From an uncultured Alistipes sp. (lineage in GTDB: Bacteria; Bacteroidota; Bacteroidia; Bacteroidales; Rikenellaceae), in contig CALGRZ010000065.1 of assembly GCA_937880705.1 (NCBI GenBank), forward strand, positions 1 to 41,006: DNA of 41,006 nt, given 5' to 3'. Below the pieces are notes generated by a model, which worked only from the letters and a program-made list of their open reading frames with translations, had not been told where the DNA came from and made no database searches. The position numbers were made by a program, and so were the translations under genes. Positions 24,943-34,170 of this stretch are shown here, piece by piece (the stretch's first letter is position 1; the number at the start of each line of letters is the position of its first letter).

Positions 24943-25491
24943 ATGATCTACCCGATAGTAATTTACGGCTCGCAGATACTGCGTAACAAGTCGGAGAATA
25001 TCACGGCCGATTATCCCGACTTCAAGAAGCTCGTTGAGGATATGTTCCTCACACTCGAAGAGGCCGAGGGCGTAGGCCTTGCAGCACCCCAGATAGGCAA
25101 GAACATCCGCCTCTTCATTGTTGACTGCACCCCTTGGGGTGAGGATGATCCCTCGTTGGCCGACTACCGCAAGGTCTTTGTCAATGCCGAGATCTATGAG
25201 CGTTCGGAGGAGACCTCGCTCTTCGAGGAGGGCTGTCTGTCGCTGCCCGGCCTGCATGAGAATGTGCGTCGCCCGGTATCTATCCGCATGCGCTACCTCG
25301 ATGAGAACTTCGTGGAGCACGACGAGGAGTTTACCGGTCGCCCTGCGCGCGTCATCCAGCATGAGTATGACCATATCGAGGGTAAGGTCTTCACCGACAA
25401 CCTGGTACCCCTGCGCCGTAACCTTATCAAGGGTAAGTTGCAGAAGCTCGCACGAGGGTCGTACCAGTGTGGTTACAAGACAAAACGCTAA
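24943..25491 (+). CDS. def: Peptide deformylase
   Basis: 182 residues. All three family motifs are present: GVGLAAPQIG (43-52), EEGCLSLPG (Cys98) and QHEYDHIEG (His140, His144, Glu141), which bind the catalytic metal. The enzyme removes the formyl group from nascent chains. It is the third gene of the glyS-ruvX-def run. Its stop codon overlaps the start of a 130-bp imperfect palindrome (25490-25619). Confidence 0.97.
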   Translation: MIYPIVIYGSQILRNKSENITADYPDFKKLVEDMFLTLEEAEGVGLAAPQIGKNIRLFIVDCTPWGEDDPSLADYRKVFVNAEIYERSEETSLFEEGCLSLPGLHENVRRPVSIRMRYLDENFVEHDEEFTGRPARVIQHEYDHIEGKVFTDNLVPLRRNLIKGKLQKLARGSYQCGYKTKR

Positions 25492-25619
25492 ATTTCTTGT
25501 GATAAGGGGTCATCTGCGGCCTCTCAATCGTTGGGCTGAATGGGAAATACGTCAAGTATGTCCCATCCAGCCCAACCTCTTTATCGAGACCACATCTAAC
25601 CCCTTCTGACAAGAAATTT
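25490..25619. repeat. 130-bp imperfect palindrome directly after def
   Basis: The outer arms (AAATTTCTTGTGATAAGGGG and the complement of CCCCTTCTGACAAGAAATTT) match in most positions. The inner arms at about 25530-25550 and 25556-25576 (GTTGGGCTG.ATGGGA.ATAC) pair with two mismatches around a 5-nt loop, GTCAA. The middle arms are weaker. Symmetry holds over the whole length around 25554. It begins inside the def stop codon, so it may end transcription of that operon, or be a MITE-like insertion. No protein is encoded. Confidence 0.8.
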
Positions 25620-25636
25620 GTCTGCTGTGGTAAGGG

Positions 25637-25795
25637 GCGCAGTCGGATAGGACTTTGCGCAGTCAATAGGACTAAATAGGACTTGATAGGACTTGATGGG
25701 CATTAGCGTGGCCGACATTTACTTGGTAGCAACCTGCTATCCCATCTCTTCCCATCTCTTCCCATCTCTTCCTATTCCGTCCTACTCGTCCTATT
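25637..25795 (+). repeat. Decamer-array repeat element, copy B1
   Basis: GCGCAGTC occurs twice (25637, 25657), then the ATAGGACTTG array (25665-25695), the core TTAGCGTGGCCGACATTT (25703-25720), a spacer, TGCTAT, and three CCCATCTCTT repeats (25741-25770) with degenerate CCTATTCCGT/CCTACTCGT units to 25795. Same order as copy A read on the other strand. Confidence 0.8.
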
Positions 25796-25799
25796 TTTT

Positions 25800-25878
25800 G
25801 CGCAGTCGGATAGGACTTGATGGGTATTAGCGCGGGCGACATTTGTTGGGTAGTGGTGTGCTATACCTAACCCCTACC
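25800..25878 (+). repeat. Decamer-array repeat element, copy B2 (short)
   Basis: GCGCAGTC (25800-25807), a single GATAGGACTT unit, the core TTAGCGCGGGCGACATTT (25827-25844), then TGTGCTAT (25857-25864) and no right-hand array. It follows B1 directly, in the same orientation. With the palindrome and B1 it fills the 452-base gap between def and the next gene. Confidence 0.75.
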
Positions 25879-25888
25879 ACAAAAAATA

Positions 25889-25924
25889 ATAAGCTGCCTA
25901 ACCCCTTGTGGTTAGGCAGCTTAT
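25889..25924 (-). terminator. Terminator of the first small beta-barrel gene
   Basis: A perfect 14-bp stem (25889-25902 with 25911-25924) around an 8-nt loop. On the minus strand it runs into a T tract (complement of the A run at 25881-25886). It may also work weakly on the plus strand. Confidence 0.85.
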
Positions 25925-25943
25925 CGCTTTTGTCTTAAAAACT

Positions 25944-26477
25944 TTAGAAGTTATAGGTGCAGGTGATACCTAAGTTGGCCAGGCCAAGCTCGTTGAAGAA
26001 GGCCTCGTTGTAGCGGCTAACGTACAAGATGCCGGGGCCAAAGGTGGGAGTCCAGTCCAGCGAGAGGCTTACGGGAGCACCATTGAAGGTGATACCCAGA
26101 CGTGCCGAACCGGCAACACCTACATAGGCATAGTGGGCCTTGCCACCAACATTGACACCGACACCGGCATCGAAGAACCAACGACCGGCACGGGGTGTCC
26201 AGTCCATCTCGACGGCACGCCAGTAGTGAAGCAGGGTGAAGTCCGCCATAACGCGGCCCTCGCTTGCGTAGATGTCGTTGTCGGTAGTGATAACGGTCGA
26301 TACAACGGGGTTATTCCACGAAGCACCAAAGCGAGCCTCGATATAGTTCTTGCCATTGTACTTGTACTGACCCACGGCCTGGAAGCCCGAGCCAACACGA
26401 CCACCGATAGACCAATCCTGTGCCGAGGCACCGGCAGCAAACATAACTGCCACCATCATCAAAAGAAGTTTTTTCAT
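25944..26477 (-). CDS. Small outer-membrane beta-barrel protein 1
   Basis: 177 residues from the ATG at 26477; an upstream ATG at 26507 would put a non-signal-like leader before the signal peptide. The signal peptide (MKKLLLMMVAVMFAAGASA, next residue Q) is followed by alternating beta strands (DWSIGGRVGSGFQAV, NYIEARFGASWNN, FDAGVGVNVGG) and a terminal CTYNF with the closing Phe typical of outer-membrane barrels. Probably an eight-stranded barrel; function unknown. It is a paralogue of the gene at 26630-27082 (same signal type, WTPxAGxWFxxAGVG segment and CTYNF end). It has its own -7 box and terminator. Confidence 0.82.
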   Translation of the reverse strand: MKKLLLMMVAVMFAAGASAQDWSIGGRVGSGFQAVGQYKYNGKNYIEARFGASWNNPVVSTVITTDNDIYASEGRVMADFTLLHYWRAVEMDWTPRAGRWFFDAGVGVNVGGKAHYAYVGVAGSARLGITFNGAPVSLSLDWTPTFGPGILYVSRYNEAFFNELGLANLGITCTYNF

Positions 26478-26517
26478 ATTGTAAATGTTTTTAGTTGTTT
26501 CGCACAAATGCTATATG

Positions 26518-26525
26518 CAAATATA
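26518..26525 (-). promoter_or_regulatory. -7 element for small beta-barrel gene 1
   Basis: Read on the minus strand, TATATTTG, an exact -7 match about 40 nt before the ATG at 26477. No clear -33. It lies downstream of the chosen start's alternative at 26507 only by 10 nt, which favours 26477. Confidence 0.5.
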
Positions 26526-26561
26526 GTAAATAATTCTTAACTTGTACCTATGATACAATAA

Positions 26562-26593
26562 AAAGGTCCAAATGCATCCGCATTTGGACCTTT
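26562..26593 (-). terminator. Terminator of small beta-barrel gene 2
   Basis: A perfect 14-bp stem (AAAGGTCCAAATGC / GCATTTGGACCTTT) with a 4-nt loop, followed on the minus strand by TTATTG. It separates the two paralogous barrel genes, so each is its own transcription unit. Confidence 0.85.
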
Positions 26594-26629
26594 ATTGAGG
26601 CAGTACCGAGTACTGCTATTGGCTCCCGA

Positions 26630-27082
26630 TTAGAAGTTATAGGTGCAGGTAAGACCTACGTTAGCAAAGCCTCTGCCCCAGTTGTTACCCAGGAAGAATA
26701 CCGTAGGACGGTAGTCCAGCGAGAGGGTTACGGGCTTGTTGAAGCGGATACCGAAGGCAACGTCACCGGCAACACCTACCTGGAAAGCCTTCTCCCACAA
26801 ACCGAGTGATGCACCGACACCGGCAGAGAGGAACCACTTACCTGCGTTGGGAGTCCAATCCCACTCGCAGCAGTTCCAGTTATAGGTAGCATTACCGAAG
26901 AATGAGTTACCGAAGCCATAGAGACCTGCATTAACCTCCAAGTAGTTCTTTGCAGAGAAGTGACGCTCGTACTGGATCTCGGCACCGTTACCAAGACGAA
27001 GACCGATAGAGTTCTTGTAATCCTGTGCAAATGCTGTAGATGCAAAAACTACTGCAACAACCAAAAGTAAAAACTTTTTCAT
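26630..27082 (-). CDS. Small outer-membrane beta-barrel protein 2
   Basis: 150 residues. The signal peptide (MKKFLLLVVAVVFASTAFA, next residue Q) precedes a short barrel: KNSIGLRLGNGAEIQYE, NYLEVNAGLYGF, WTPNAGKWFLSAGVGASLG, VTLSLDYRPTVFF and a terminal GLTCTYNF. It is shorter by 27 residues than its neighbour at 25944-26477 but clearly related, including the last strand. Likely an outer-membrane protein of unknown function. It is transcribed from its own promoter (27142-27172). Confidence 0.82.
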   Translation of the reverse strand: MKKFLLLVVAVVFASTAFAQDYKNSIGLRLGNGAEIQYERHFSAKNYLEVNAGLYGFGNSFFGNATYNWNCCEWDWTPNAGKWFLSAGVGASLGLWEKAFQVGVAGDVAFGIRFNKPVTLSLDYRPTVFFLGNNWGRGFANVGLTCTYNF

Positions 27083-27141
27083 ACGCTCAAATATTAATTT
27101 AATAGGTTAAATGATTTACGCTTTTGCTAACTATCTATCTA

Positions 27142-27172
27142 CAAAGATAAGTATTATATGCTAAAGTTGCAA
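27142..27172 (-). promoter_or_regulatory. Promoter of small beta-barrel gene 2
   Basis: On the minus strand: TTGC (27172-27169), 19-nt spacer, TATCTTTG (27149-27142). Leader of about 50 nt before the ATG at 27082. Confidence 0.65.
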
Positions 27173-27265
27173 CAATATGGACAATATTTCAATAAACGTA
27201 CACTTTTTTCGACTAAAAGATCACCTCTTCGCACGGGCCACGCACCTCTCTTCGCACGAGCTATG

Positions 27266-28156
27266 CTACCTCGAAAATATGCCTCGGCTGATGTGGTAGC
27301 GCAGGGTGATAAGTTTGCGCGACTGGCAGGGGCGGTGCACCAGGCATAGTAGCAGGGTAGCCACCCACTTTGCGGCCTCGCCAAGGATGAGGGCCGTCTG
27401 GCGGTTGTAGATGGTGGCGCGTGTGAGCTGGCTGACACCGATATTATACGCGAGGCGACAGAGGTAGTCATCCGTGAGCTTCTCGCGGGGTATGATGTGG
27501 TACATCACAGCGCGGGGTGCGTAGTAGACTCTCATGCCGCGGTTGGCCATGCGCTCAAACAGATCGCTCTCCTCACCACCTATGAGCAGCTTGCCTGTGC
27601 GCCCCAGCGAGGTGTTGAACAGGCCTATGGTGTCAAACACCGAGCGACGTATGGCCATGTTGCCACCTCCCGGGATACGGCCCTTGGGGAATGGGCGCAC
27701 CTCGTGGCCAAAGTCCATGGGGTTGGCTATGGGCTGTTCGGTGTAGCGCGACATCCAGCGAGGACGCCCCGTGGGGTAGTCGGCGATGATGCGGCCACCG
27801 GCAGCTGCGGCATCGGCCCTATGGTCAAAGAGGTGGATGTAGGCATCCACGAACTCCGAGGTGATGCGCTCGTCATCGTCGATGAAGGCTATGATGTCGC
27901 CCGTGGAGGCGGCTATGCCCGCATTGCGCGCATGGGATAGGCCCTGCTTCGGCTCGAAGTGATAGCTGATGTTGAGCTCGGGATGTGAGGCTATGAAACG
28001 CTCCACGCACTCGCGGGTGTTGTCCTGCGAGTTGTTATCCACAACCACACACTCCCACAGCGCAGCCTTGGCACACTGCTCCGCCACCGAGCGCAGTGTT
28101 ATCATAAGCTGCTCGGCACGATTGTATGTCGCGAGTACGATAGATAGACGAATCAT
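27266..28156 (-). CDS. Family 2 glycosyltransferase
   Basis: 296 residues from the ATG at 28156; the open frame continues upstream, but MIRLSIVLATYNRAEQL is the canonical GT-A start and a -7 box lies just before it. The nucleotide-sugar binding fold is seen as VVVDNNSQDNT, GLSHARNAGI and the DxD-type metal site FIDDDERIT, followed by GGGNMAIRRSVF and GGEESDLFERM, which are typical of acceptor-site regions. The C-terminal ~50 residues include a hydrophobic stretch (WVATLLLCLVH) that may associate with the membrane. It probably adds a sugar to a surface glycan. It is divergent from gph and not in a polysaccharide cluster. Confidence 0.9.
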   Translation of the reverse strand: MIRLSIVLATYNRAEQLMITLRSVAEQCAKAALWECVVVDNNSQDNTRECVERFIASHPELNISYHFEPKQGLSHARNAGIAASTGDIIAFIDDDERITSEFVDAYIHLFDHRADAAAAGGRIIADYPTGRPRWMSRYTEQPIANPMDFGHEVRPFPKGRIPGGGNMAIRRSVFDTIGLFNTSLGRTGKLLIGGEESDLFERMANRGMRVYYAPRAVMYHIIPREKLTDDYLCRLAYNIGVSQLTRATIYNRQTALILGEAAKWVATLLLCLVHRPCQSRKLITLRYHISRGIFSR

Positions 28157-28201
28157 AACGCAAAGATACAATTTTCCGCCAAATAATAGTATATTTGCAC
28201 C
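28157..28201. promoter_or_regulatory. Compact divergent promoters with almost no leader
   Basis: Minus strand: TATCTTTG (28168-28161), then 4 nt, then the glycosyltransferase ATG. Plus strand: TATATTTG (28190-28197), then 4 nt, then the gph ATG. With start sites usually about 4-7 nt after the -7 box, both mRNAs would be leaderless or nearly so. Confidence 0.6.
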
Positions 28202-28861
28202 ATGAAATACGACCTTGTAATATTCGATTTGGATGGTACGTTGCTCAACACCATAGGTGACCTGGCAGCCTCGGTGGACTATGTTATGCGCAGTCGTCAG
28301 CTCCCCGAGCACACCGATGCGGAGTATCGTCAGATGGTCGGTGGAGGCATCAAACGCCTTGTCGAGAGGGCCTTGCCTGCGGAGTTGGCCGCAGATGATG
28401 GCTACGTCGAGGAGTGCGTGGCGCAGTTCCGCCGCTACTATGTGGATAATATCGACCGTCACACAACGCCCTATGAGGGTATGCCCGAGTTGCTGCGTCG
28501 TCTGCAACGCGAGGGCGTTAAGCTGGCCGTAGCATCCAACAAGTTTCAGCATGGCACCGACCGCCTTATACGGAAGTTCTTCTCCGACATAGACTTCCTG
28601 GCCGTCGAGGGCAACCGTGAGGGTGCACCTCTGAAGCCCGACCCGATGATCGTGGAGAACATACTGCGCCTTGCGGGTGTGGAGAAGCGACGTGCGCTGA
28701 TGGTCGGAGACTCCGGCATCGATGTGCGCACGGCCCTTGCTGCCGGCATCGACGTCATCGCCGTGGCGTGGGGCTTCCGCTTCTCGGATGAGCTCTACGC
28801 GGCAGGTGCCGAGGTGGTGGTGTCGACTACCGACGAGCTCGCAGCACGACTCTTCGGGTAG
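28202..28861 (+). CDS. gph: Phosphoglycolate phosphatase-like HAD hydrolase
   Basis: 219 residues. HAD motif I is FDLDGTLLNT (Asp9, Asp11), motif II lies in VAVASNKFQ, and motifs III/IV are KPDPMIV and MVGDSGIDVRTALAAG. The C1-type helical cap (about 17-85) suits the Gph/PGP subgroup, which removes phosphate from 2-phosphoglycolate formed during DNA repair. Substrate assignment within HADs is uncertain. Its stop codon directly abuts that of the convergent sigma-54 activator gene. Confidence 0.88.
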   Translation: MKYDLVIFDLDGTLLNTIGDLAASVDYVMRSRQLPEHTDAEYRQMVGGGIKRLVERALPAELAADDGYVEECVAQFRRYYVDNIDRHTTPYEGMPELLRRLQREGVKLAVASNKFQHGTDRLIRKFFSDIDFLAVEGNREGAPLKPDPMIVENILRLAGVEKRRALMVGDSGIDVRTALAAGIDVIAVAWGFRFSDELYAAGAEVVVSTTDELAARLFG

Positions 28862-29995
<1,134 letters not shown>

Positions 29996-30162
29996 AGTTT
30001 GTATATGTGAATAATTTGCATTTACTTTGTGGTAGCAATCGTGGCTTTTGGAACTATGGTCAAATGGTCACAATATTTGTAAAGGTGCGACACTTTGTCG
30101 AACTGTGCAAGTACCCCTTGCGAGAATGCCCCAAACGTAGTATAATATTGGACCGCATGGAG

Positions 30163-30170
30163 TATATTTG
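30163..30170 (+). promoter_or_regulatory. -7 element upstream of the DUF4290 gene
   Basis: TATATTTG, an exact -7 match. Transcription would start near 30175, so an upstream TTG at 30168 cannot be the start codon; the ATGs at 30189 or 30198 can. Confidence 0.55.
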
Positions 30171-30197
30171 CCGAAATATCCATTGTTTATGATTAGC

Positions 30198-30860
30198 ATG
30201 AAAAAGAATTATAACTACACAAGACGTAAACTCTATTTGCCGGAGTATGGTCGACATATCCACGAGATGGTCGACTCGCTCATGGAGATCGAAAACAGAC
30301 AGGAGCGCACACGACAGGCCAAGGCCGTGATCGCCGTTATGGGTAACCTAAACCCGCTGCTGCGCGATACTGCCGACTTTAAGCATAAGTTGTGGGACCA
30401 TCTCTTTATCATGTCTGACTTTAAGTTGGATGTCGATTCTCCCTACCAGCAACCTTCACGCCAAGATTTAACCGTCAGACCAAGAAAGTTGCGCTACCCC
30501 CAGTCGCGCATCATGTTCAAGCACTACGGCAAGTACACACAGCAGTTTGTGCGTGCCATCGCTACGGAGAGCGATAAGGGACACAGCTCGGCCGAGATAG
30601 TCAACATGGCGCGTTACATGCGCACGAAGAGCTACGAGTACAACAACGAGCACCCCAACAACGAGGCTATCATCCGCGATATACGCCTCATGTCGGGCAA
30701 GGGTGCGGAGATGGATCTCTCGGCCATCACCCACATGCGTAGCGAGTATCGCCAGAGTCTGCCCCAGCGCAACCAGAAGGGCCGCAAGCCACAACAGCGC
30801 AACGGCGGTCGCAAGCTTCAAAAGGGCGGCCATAAGATGCGCCATACGACACATAAGTAA
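30198..30860 (+). CDS. DUF4290 domain protein
   Basis: 220 residues from the ATG at 30198 (an ATG at 30189 is equally possible). The N-terminus NYTRRKLYLPEYGRHIHEMV is the conserved start of DUF4290, a family found in Bacteroidetes with no known function. The middle is helical and charged (HKLWDHLFIMSDFKLDVD, FKHYGKYTQQFVRAI). The last ~25 residues are a basic tail rich in Lys, Arg, Gln and Gly (KGRKPQQRNGG), which suggests RNA or ribosome contact; that is inference. It leads a plus-strand run to folA. Confidence 0.85.
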   Translation: MKKNYNYTRRKLYLPEYGRHIHEMVDSLMEIENRQERTRQAKAVIAVMGNLNPLLRDTADFKHKLWDHLFIMSDFKLDVDSPYQQPSRQDLTVRPRKLRYPQSRIMFKHYGKYTQQFVRAIATESDKGHSSAEIVNMARYMRTKSYEYNNEHPNNEAIIRDIRLMSGKGAEMDLSAITHMRSEYRQSLPQRNQKGRKPQQRNGGRKLQKGGHKMRHTTHK

Positions 30861-30902
30861 CCGATTAATCGTGGCCGGGCCACGCAACTATTAATAAGTA
30901 AG

Positions 30903-32045
30903 ATGAAGAAATTGCTTTTTGCGACCCTCGCTATGGTCGCCATAATAACATCGTGCACGACATCTAACGATGGCGTTAAGACCACTATTTCGGGTCGTTT
31001 CGTAGGCACCAAGGCCGACAGCGTATTTTTGGAGCGCGTGTCAGACAACTTCACAACACCCCAGAGGGTGGGTGCTGTGGCACTCGCCGACAATGGAGCC
31101 TTCAGCTTTGAGTTTGGCGTTGAGGAGTCATCACCCCGCTTCTACCGCCTCACCTTTGCCGAGAAGAGCCGCCCTGTGACACTTGTCGTAGCACCGGGTG
31201 ACGACATCACGCTGGAGTCTGCCGGCGACATCTTCCTGAACTACACCGTTGAGGGCTCGGAGGAGTCGGCACTCATCCGAGAGTTCAACCGCGCCTACTT
31301 TGCCGCTGCCGACCGCCTCACGGGTATCGTGGAGAATATCTCGGCCGGCAACCGCTCGTTTGACGATTGGGAGATGGATGCCTACCGTGCTGCGCGTGAG
31401 GCTATTCGTGCCCAGGTGACCTTCGTGGGCACCAACCGTGATCGCCTTGCCGCCTTCTATGCTATGCGCCATACGGTTGCCGAGAACTACATCCCGCAGC
31501 TCGACGGCTACGGCATCAACGTGGCGCACATACGCACGGTGATCGACGGCCTGAAGGAGCGTTATCCCGACTCGCCCTATATCGCCATTCTGGAGGCCGA
31601 CCTGGAGCAGCGTGAGGCTGTCATACGCCTTGGCGAGAGTGTCACCGAGAGGTCGTACCCCGATCTGGAGTTGCAGGATATATACAAGAGAAGCCACCGC
31701 CTGTCGGACCTCGACGGTAAGGTTGTGTTGCTCTACTTCTGGTCGGCTAACGATGCCGTGTGCAACAACATCAATGCCGAGCTGAAGCCCCTCTATGAGA
31801 GCTATCACGACCGCGGTTTCGAGATCTATCACGTCTCGGCCGATGCCAACGAGTCGGTGTGGATCGAGGCTGTGCGCGAGCAGCGTCTGCCCTGGGTGTC
31901 GGTGCTTGCTACCGATATTGCCCCTCTGTCTACCTATAACGTGGCGCAGCTGCCTACGGCATTTATTATCGACCGCGAGGGTAACCTCAAGGTAACCTCG
32001 TTGGTTGTTGCCGACCTCGAGAGAACGCTTAACGAGCTGCTCTGA
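30903..32045 (+). CDS. Thioredoxin-fold (TlpA-like) lipoprotein lacking the CxxC motif
   Basis: 380 residues. The lipoprotein signal ends ITSC (Cys18). A DUF4369-like beta domain spans about 25-110, a helical linker about 115-250, and the AhpC/TSA/TlpA thioredoxin fold runs from about 260. The cis-Pro loop is kept (QLPTAFIIDREG, Pro351). The active site reads FWSANDAVCNN where TlpA proteins have FWASWCGPC: the first Cys is Asp284 and only Cys287 remains, so a disulfide exchange cycle is unlikely. Bacteroidetes have many such periplasmic or outer-membrane proteins. It overlaps lpxH by one base (TGATG). Confidence 0.88.
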   Translation: MKKLLFATLAMVAIITSCTTSNDGVKTTISGRFVGTKADSVFLERVSDNFTTPQRVGAVALADNGAFSFEFGVEESSPRFYRLTFAEKSRPVTLVVAPGDDITLESAGDIFLNYTVEGSEESALIREFNRAYFAAADRLTGIVENISAGNRSFDDWEMDAYRAAREAIRAQVTFVGTNRDRLAAFYAMRHTVAENYIPQLDGYGINVAHIRTVIDGLKERYPDSPYIAILEADLEQREAVIRLGESVTERSYPDLELQDIYKRSHRLSDLDGKVVLLYFWSANDAVCNNINAELKPLYESYHDRGFEIYHVSADANESVWIEAVREQRLPWVSVLATDIAPLSTYNVAQLPTAFIIDREGNLKVTSLVVADLERTLNELL

Positions 32046-32791
32046 TGATCTACTTCCTGTCGGACATACACCTCGGTGCCGGACAGTCGTCTGATGCCCG
32101 CCGCGTGGAGCTGGCTCTGTGTCGTTGGCTCGACACGGTGGCTTGTGATGCGACGGCTATCTACCTTATGGGCGATGTCTTCGACTTCTGGTTTGAGTAC
32201 CATAGGGTGGTGCCGCAGGGCTTTGTGCGTGTGCTGGGTCGTCTGGCCGATATGGTCGACCGTGGTGTCGAGGTGCACCTCTTTATCGGTAACCACGACA
32301 TGTGGTGCGGAGAGTACTTCACCAAAGAGTGCGGCATAAAGTTGCACCTTCACCCCGAGATTGTCCGCATAGGTGGTCATACTCTGCACCTTGCGCACGG
32401 CGACAATATGAATATCTCGGGTCAGCCCATGTTGCGCCTGATGAACACCATCTTCCGCTCCTCTACGGCACGGGTGCTCTTCCGCTGGTTGGTACATCCC
32501 GACCTGGCACTTAAGTTCGGGCAGTGGTGGAGTGGTAAGTCGCGCAAGAACCACTCGAAGAGCCATATCACGGTTGCCGACCTCGGCTTTTTGAAGGAGT
32601 ATGCCGTAGAGCATCATGCCCGCCATGGCGAGGTCGATTGCTACATCTTCGGCCACATGCATCTGGCCCACGACTGCCTGATGGATGGCTTCCGCGTGAT
32701 GTTCTTAAGCGACTGGAGCGACGATGTGGCACACTACATTCGCCTCGATGAGGCCGCGGGGCTTACAATGGAAAAATTTCAAATCCGATGA
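32045..32791 (+). CDS. lpxH: UDP-2,3-diacylglucosamine diphosphatase (LpxH-type)
   Basis: 248 residues. Calcineurin-like metal sites in order: DIHLG (Asp7, His9), GDVFDFW (Asp44), GNHDMW (Asn83, His84), HGDNMN (His118) and FGHMHLA. The FDFWFEY and HGD regions match the LpxH/LpxI-type lipid A pathway hydrolase rather than general phosphodiesterases. The reaction yields lipid X and UMP at the inner membrane. Translation is coupled at both ends: it overlaps the upstream gene by one base and thyA by four (ATGA). Confidence 0.9.
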   Translation: MIYFLSDIHLGAGQSSDARRVELALCRWLDTVACDATAIYLMGDVFDFWFEYHRVVPQGFVRVLGRLADMVDRGVEVHLFIGNHDMWCGEYFTKECGIKLHLHPEIVRIGGHTLHLAHGDNMNISGQPMLRLMNTIFRSSTARVLFRWLVHPDLALKFGQWWSGKSRKNHSKSHITVADLGFLKEYAVEHHARHGEVDCYIFGHMHLAHDCLMDGFRVMFLSDWSDDVAHYIRLDEAAGLTMEKFQIR

Positions 32792-33681
32792 AACAATATC
32801 TCGAACTACTGGCCAAGATACGTCACGAGGGTGTTGTGCGTGGTGATCGTACCGGCACGGGCACCAAGGGTATCTTCGGCTACCAGATGCGTTTTGACCT
32901 TCAGCAGGGCTTTCCGCTGCTGACCACCAAGCGTGTCTTCCTCAAGGGCGTCATCCACGAGCTGCTATGGTTCCTGCGTGGCGATACCAACATCAAGTAC
33001 CTTGTCGAGAATGGAGTACATATCTGGGATAGCGATGCCTATCGCTACTATAACGAGCTGTGTGTCAAGCATGGCGTTCTGCCCGTGGATATGGATACCT
33101 TCCTCGGGGCTGCGGGCGTAGAGTCACCCATCGAGGGCTACCGCTTTGGTGACCTGAACCATGTCTATGGCTACCAGTGGCGTAGCTGGCCCAAGGGCGA
33201 TGGCTCGACCATAGACCAGATTAAGCAGGTTATAGATACCATAAAGCGTAACCCCTCGTCGCGGCGTATGATTGTCTCGGCGTGGAATGTTGCCGATGTG
33301 GAGGATATGGCCCTGCCTCCGTGCCATACGATGTTTCAGTTCTATGTTGCCGAGGGCAGGCTGTCGTGTCAGCTCTATCAGCGTAGTGCCGATACCTTCC
33401 TTGGCGTACCGTTTAACATCGCGTCGTATGCGCTGCTTCTGATGATGATAGCTCGAGAGTGTGGCCTCGAGGCGGGTGAGTTTATCCATACGCTGGGTGA
33501 TGCACACCTCTACCTGAACCACCTTGAGCAGGCCGACGAGCAGTTGAGCCGCGAGCCACGCAAGCTGCCCACGATGCACCTCAACGCCGAGGTGAAGTCT
33601 ATCTTTGACTACCGCTACGAGGACTTCACCCTTGAGGGCTACGACCCTCACCCGGCCATCAAAGCACCTTTATCGTTTTAG
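32788..33681 (+). CDS. thyA: Thymidylate synthase
   Basis: 297 residues. The catalytic Cys179 is in [12 protein letters not shown], the phosphate-binding arginines in RTGTGT and [12 protein letters not shown], and the C-terminal region ends APLSF. It makes dTMP from dUMP using methylene-tetrahydrofolate. It is about 33 residues longer than E. coli ThyA; the extra sequence lies between residues 89 and 120 (small domain), where insertions are known in other ThyA enzymes such as that of Lactobacillus. It is followed by folA after 3 nt, which regenerates its folate, a common pairing. Confidence 0.97.
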   Translation: MKQYLELLAKIRHEGVVRGDRTGTGTKGIFGYQMRFDLQQGFPLLTTKRVFLKGVIHELLWFLRGDTNIKYLVENGVHIWDSDAYRYYNELCVKHGVLPVDMDTFLGAAGVESPIEGYRFGDLNHVYGYQWRSWPKGDGSTIDQIKQVIDTIKRNPSSRRMIVSAWNVADVEDMALPPCHTMFQFYVAEGRLSCQLYQRSADTFLGVPFNIASYALLLMMIARECGLEAGEFIHTLGDAHLYLNHLEQADEQLSREPRKLPTMHLNAEVKSIFDYRYEDFTLEGYDPHPAIKAPLSF

Positions 33682-33684
33682 AGT

Positions 33685-34167
33685 ATGGTAAGTATCATTG
33701 TTGCTGTTGCCCAGAATGGCATCATCGGAGGGGAGAACACCCTCCTGTGGCATATCAAAGAGGATATGCGCTTCTTTCGCACCACTACCTCGGGTCATGC
33801 GGTGATCATGGGTCGCAAGACCTTCGAGTCGCTCGGCTCGAAGCCCCTGCCAAAGCGTACCAACATCGTGGTTACGCGCTCCGACGTGCAGTTCGAGGGT
33901 GCTCTCACGGCGCACTCGCTCGAGGAGGCTGTGGCCATGGCTGCCGACGATAGGGAGGTATTCGTTATCGGTGGCGGACAGATCTATGCCGAGGCTATGA
34001 AGTTGGCCGACAGGATATACCTCACCCACGTCGAGCACGACTATGAGGGTGATACCTCCTTCCCCGAGATTAGCCAGACGGAGTGGCGATTGGTCAAGGC
34101 CGAGCGTTATGAGCGCGGTGAGGAGTATGAGTATCCGTTTGAGTTCCGCACCTACGAACGAGCATAG
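33685..34167 (+). CDS. folA: Dihydrofolate reductase
   Basis: 160 residues, the usual length. The N-terminus MVSIIVAVAQNGIIGGENTL contains the Met20-loop region; the catalytic acid is Asp27 in LLWHIKEDM; NADPH-binding motifs are MGRKTFES and FVIGGGQIYAEA. It reduces dihydrofolate produced by ThyA next door. The last gene of the plus-strand run; a short tandem repeat and a hairpin terminator follow. Confidence 0.97.
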   Translation: MVSIIVAVAQNGIIGGENTLLWHIKEDMRFFRTTTSGHAVIMGRKTFESLGSKPLPKRTNIVVTRSDVQFEGALTAHSLEEAVAMAADDREVFVIGGGQIYAEAMKLADRIYLTHVEHDYEGDTSFPEISQTEWRLVKAERYERGEEYEYPFEFRTYERA

Positions 34168-34170
34168 CTC

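Noticed and set aside
29996..30197. Small open frames between the sigma-54 activator and the DUF4290 gene
   Set aside because: They overlap each other on both strands, and one covers the -7 box of the DUF4290 gene; no protein-like features.
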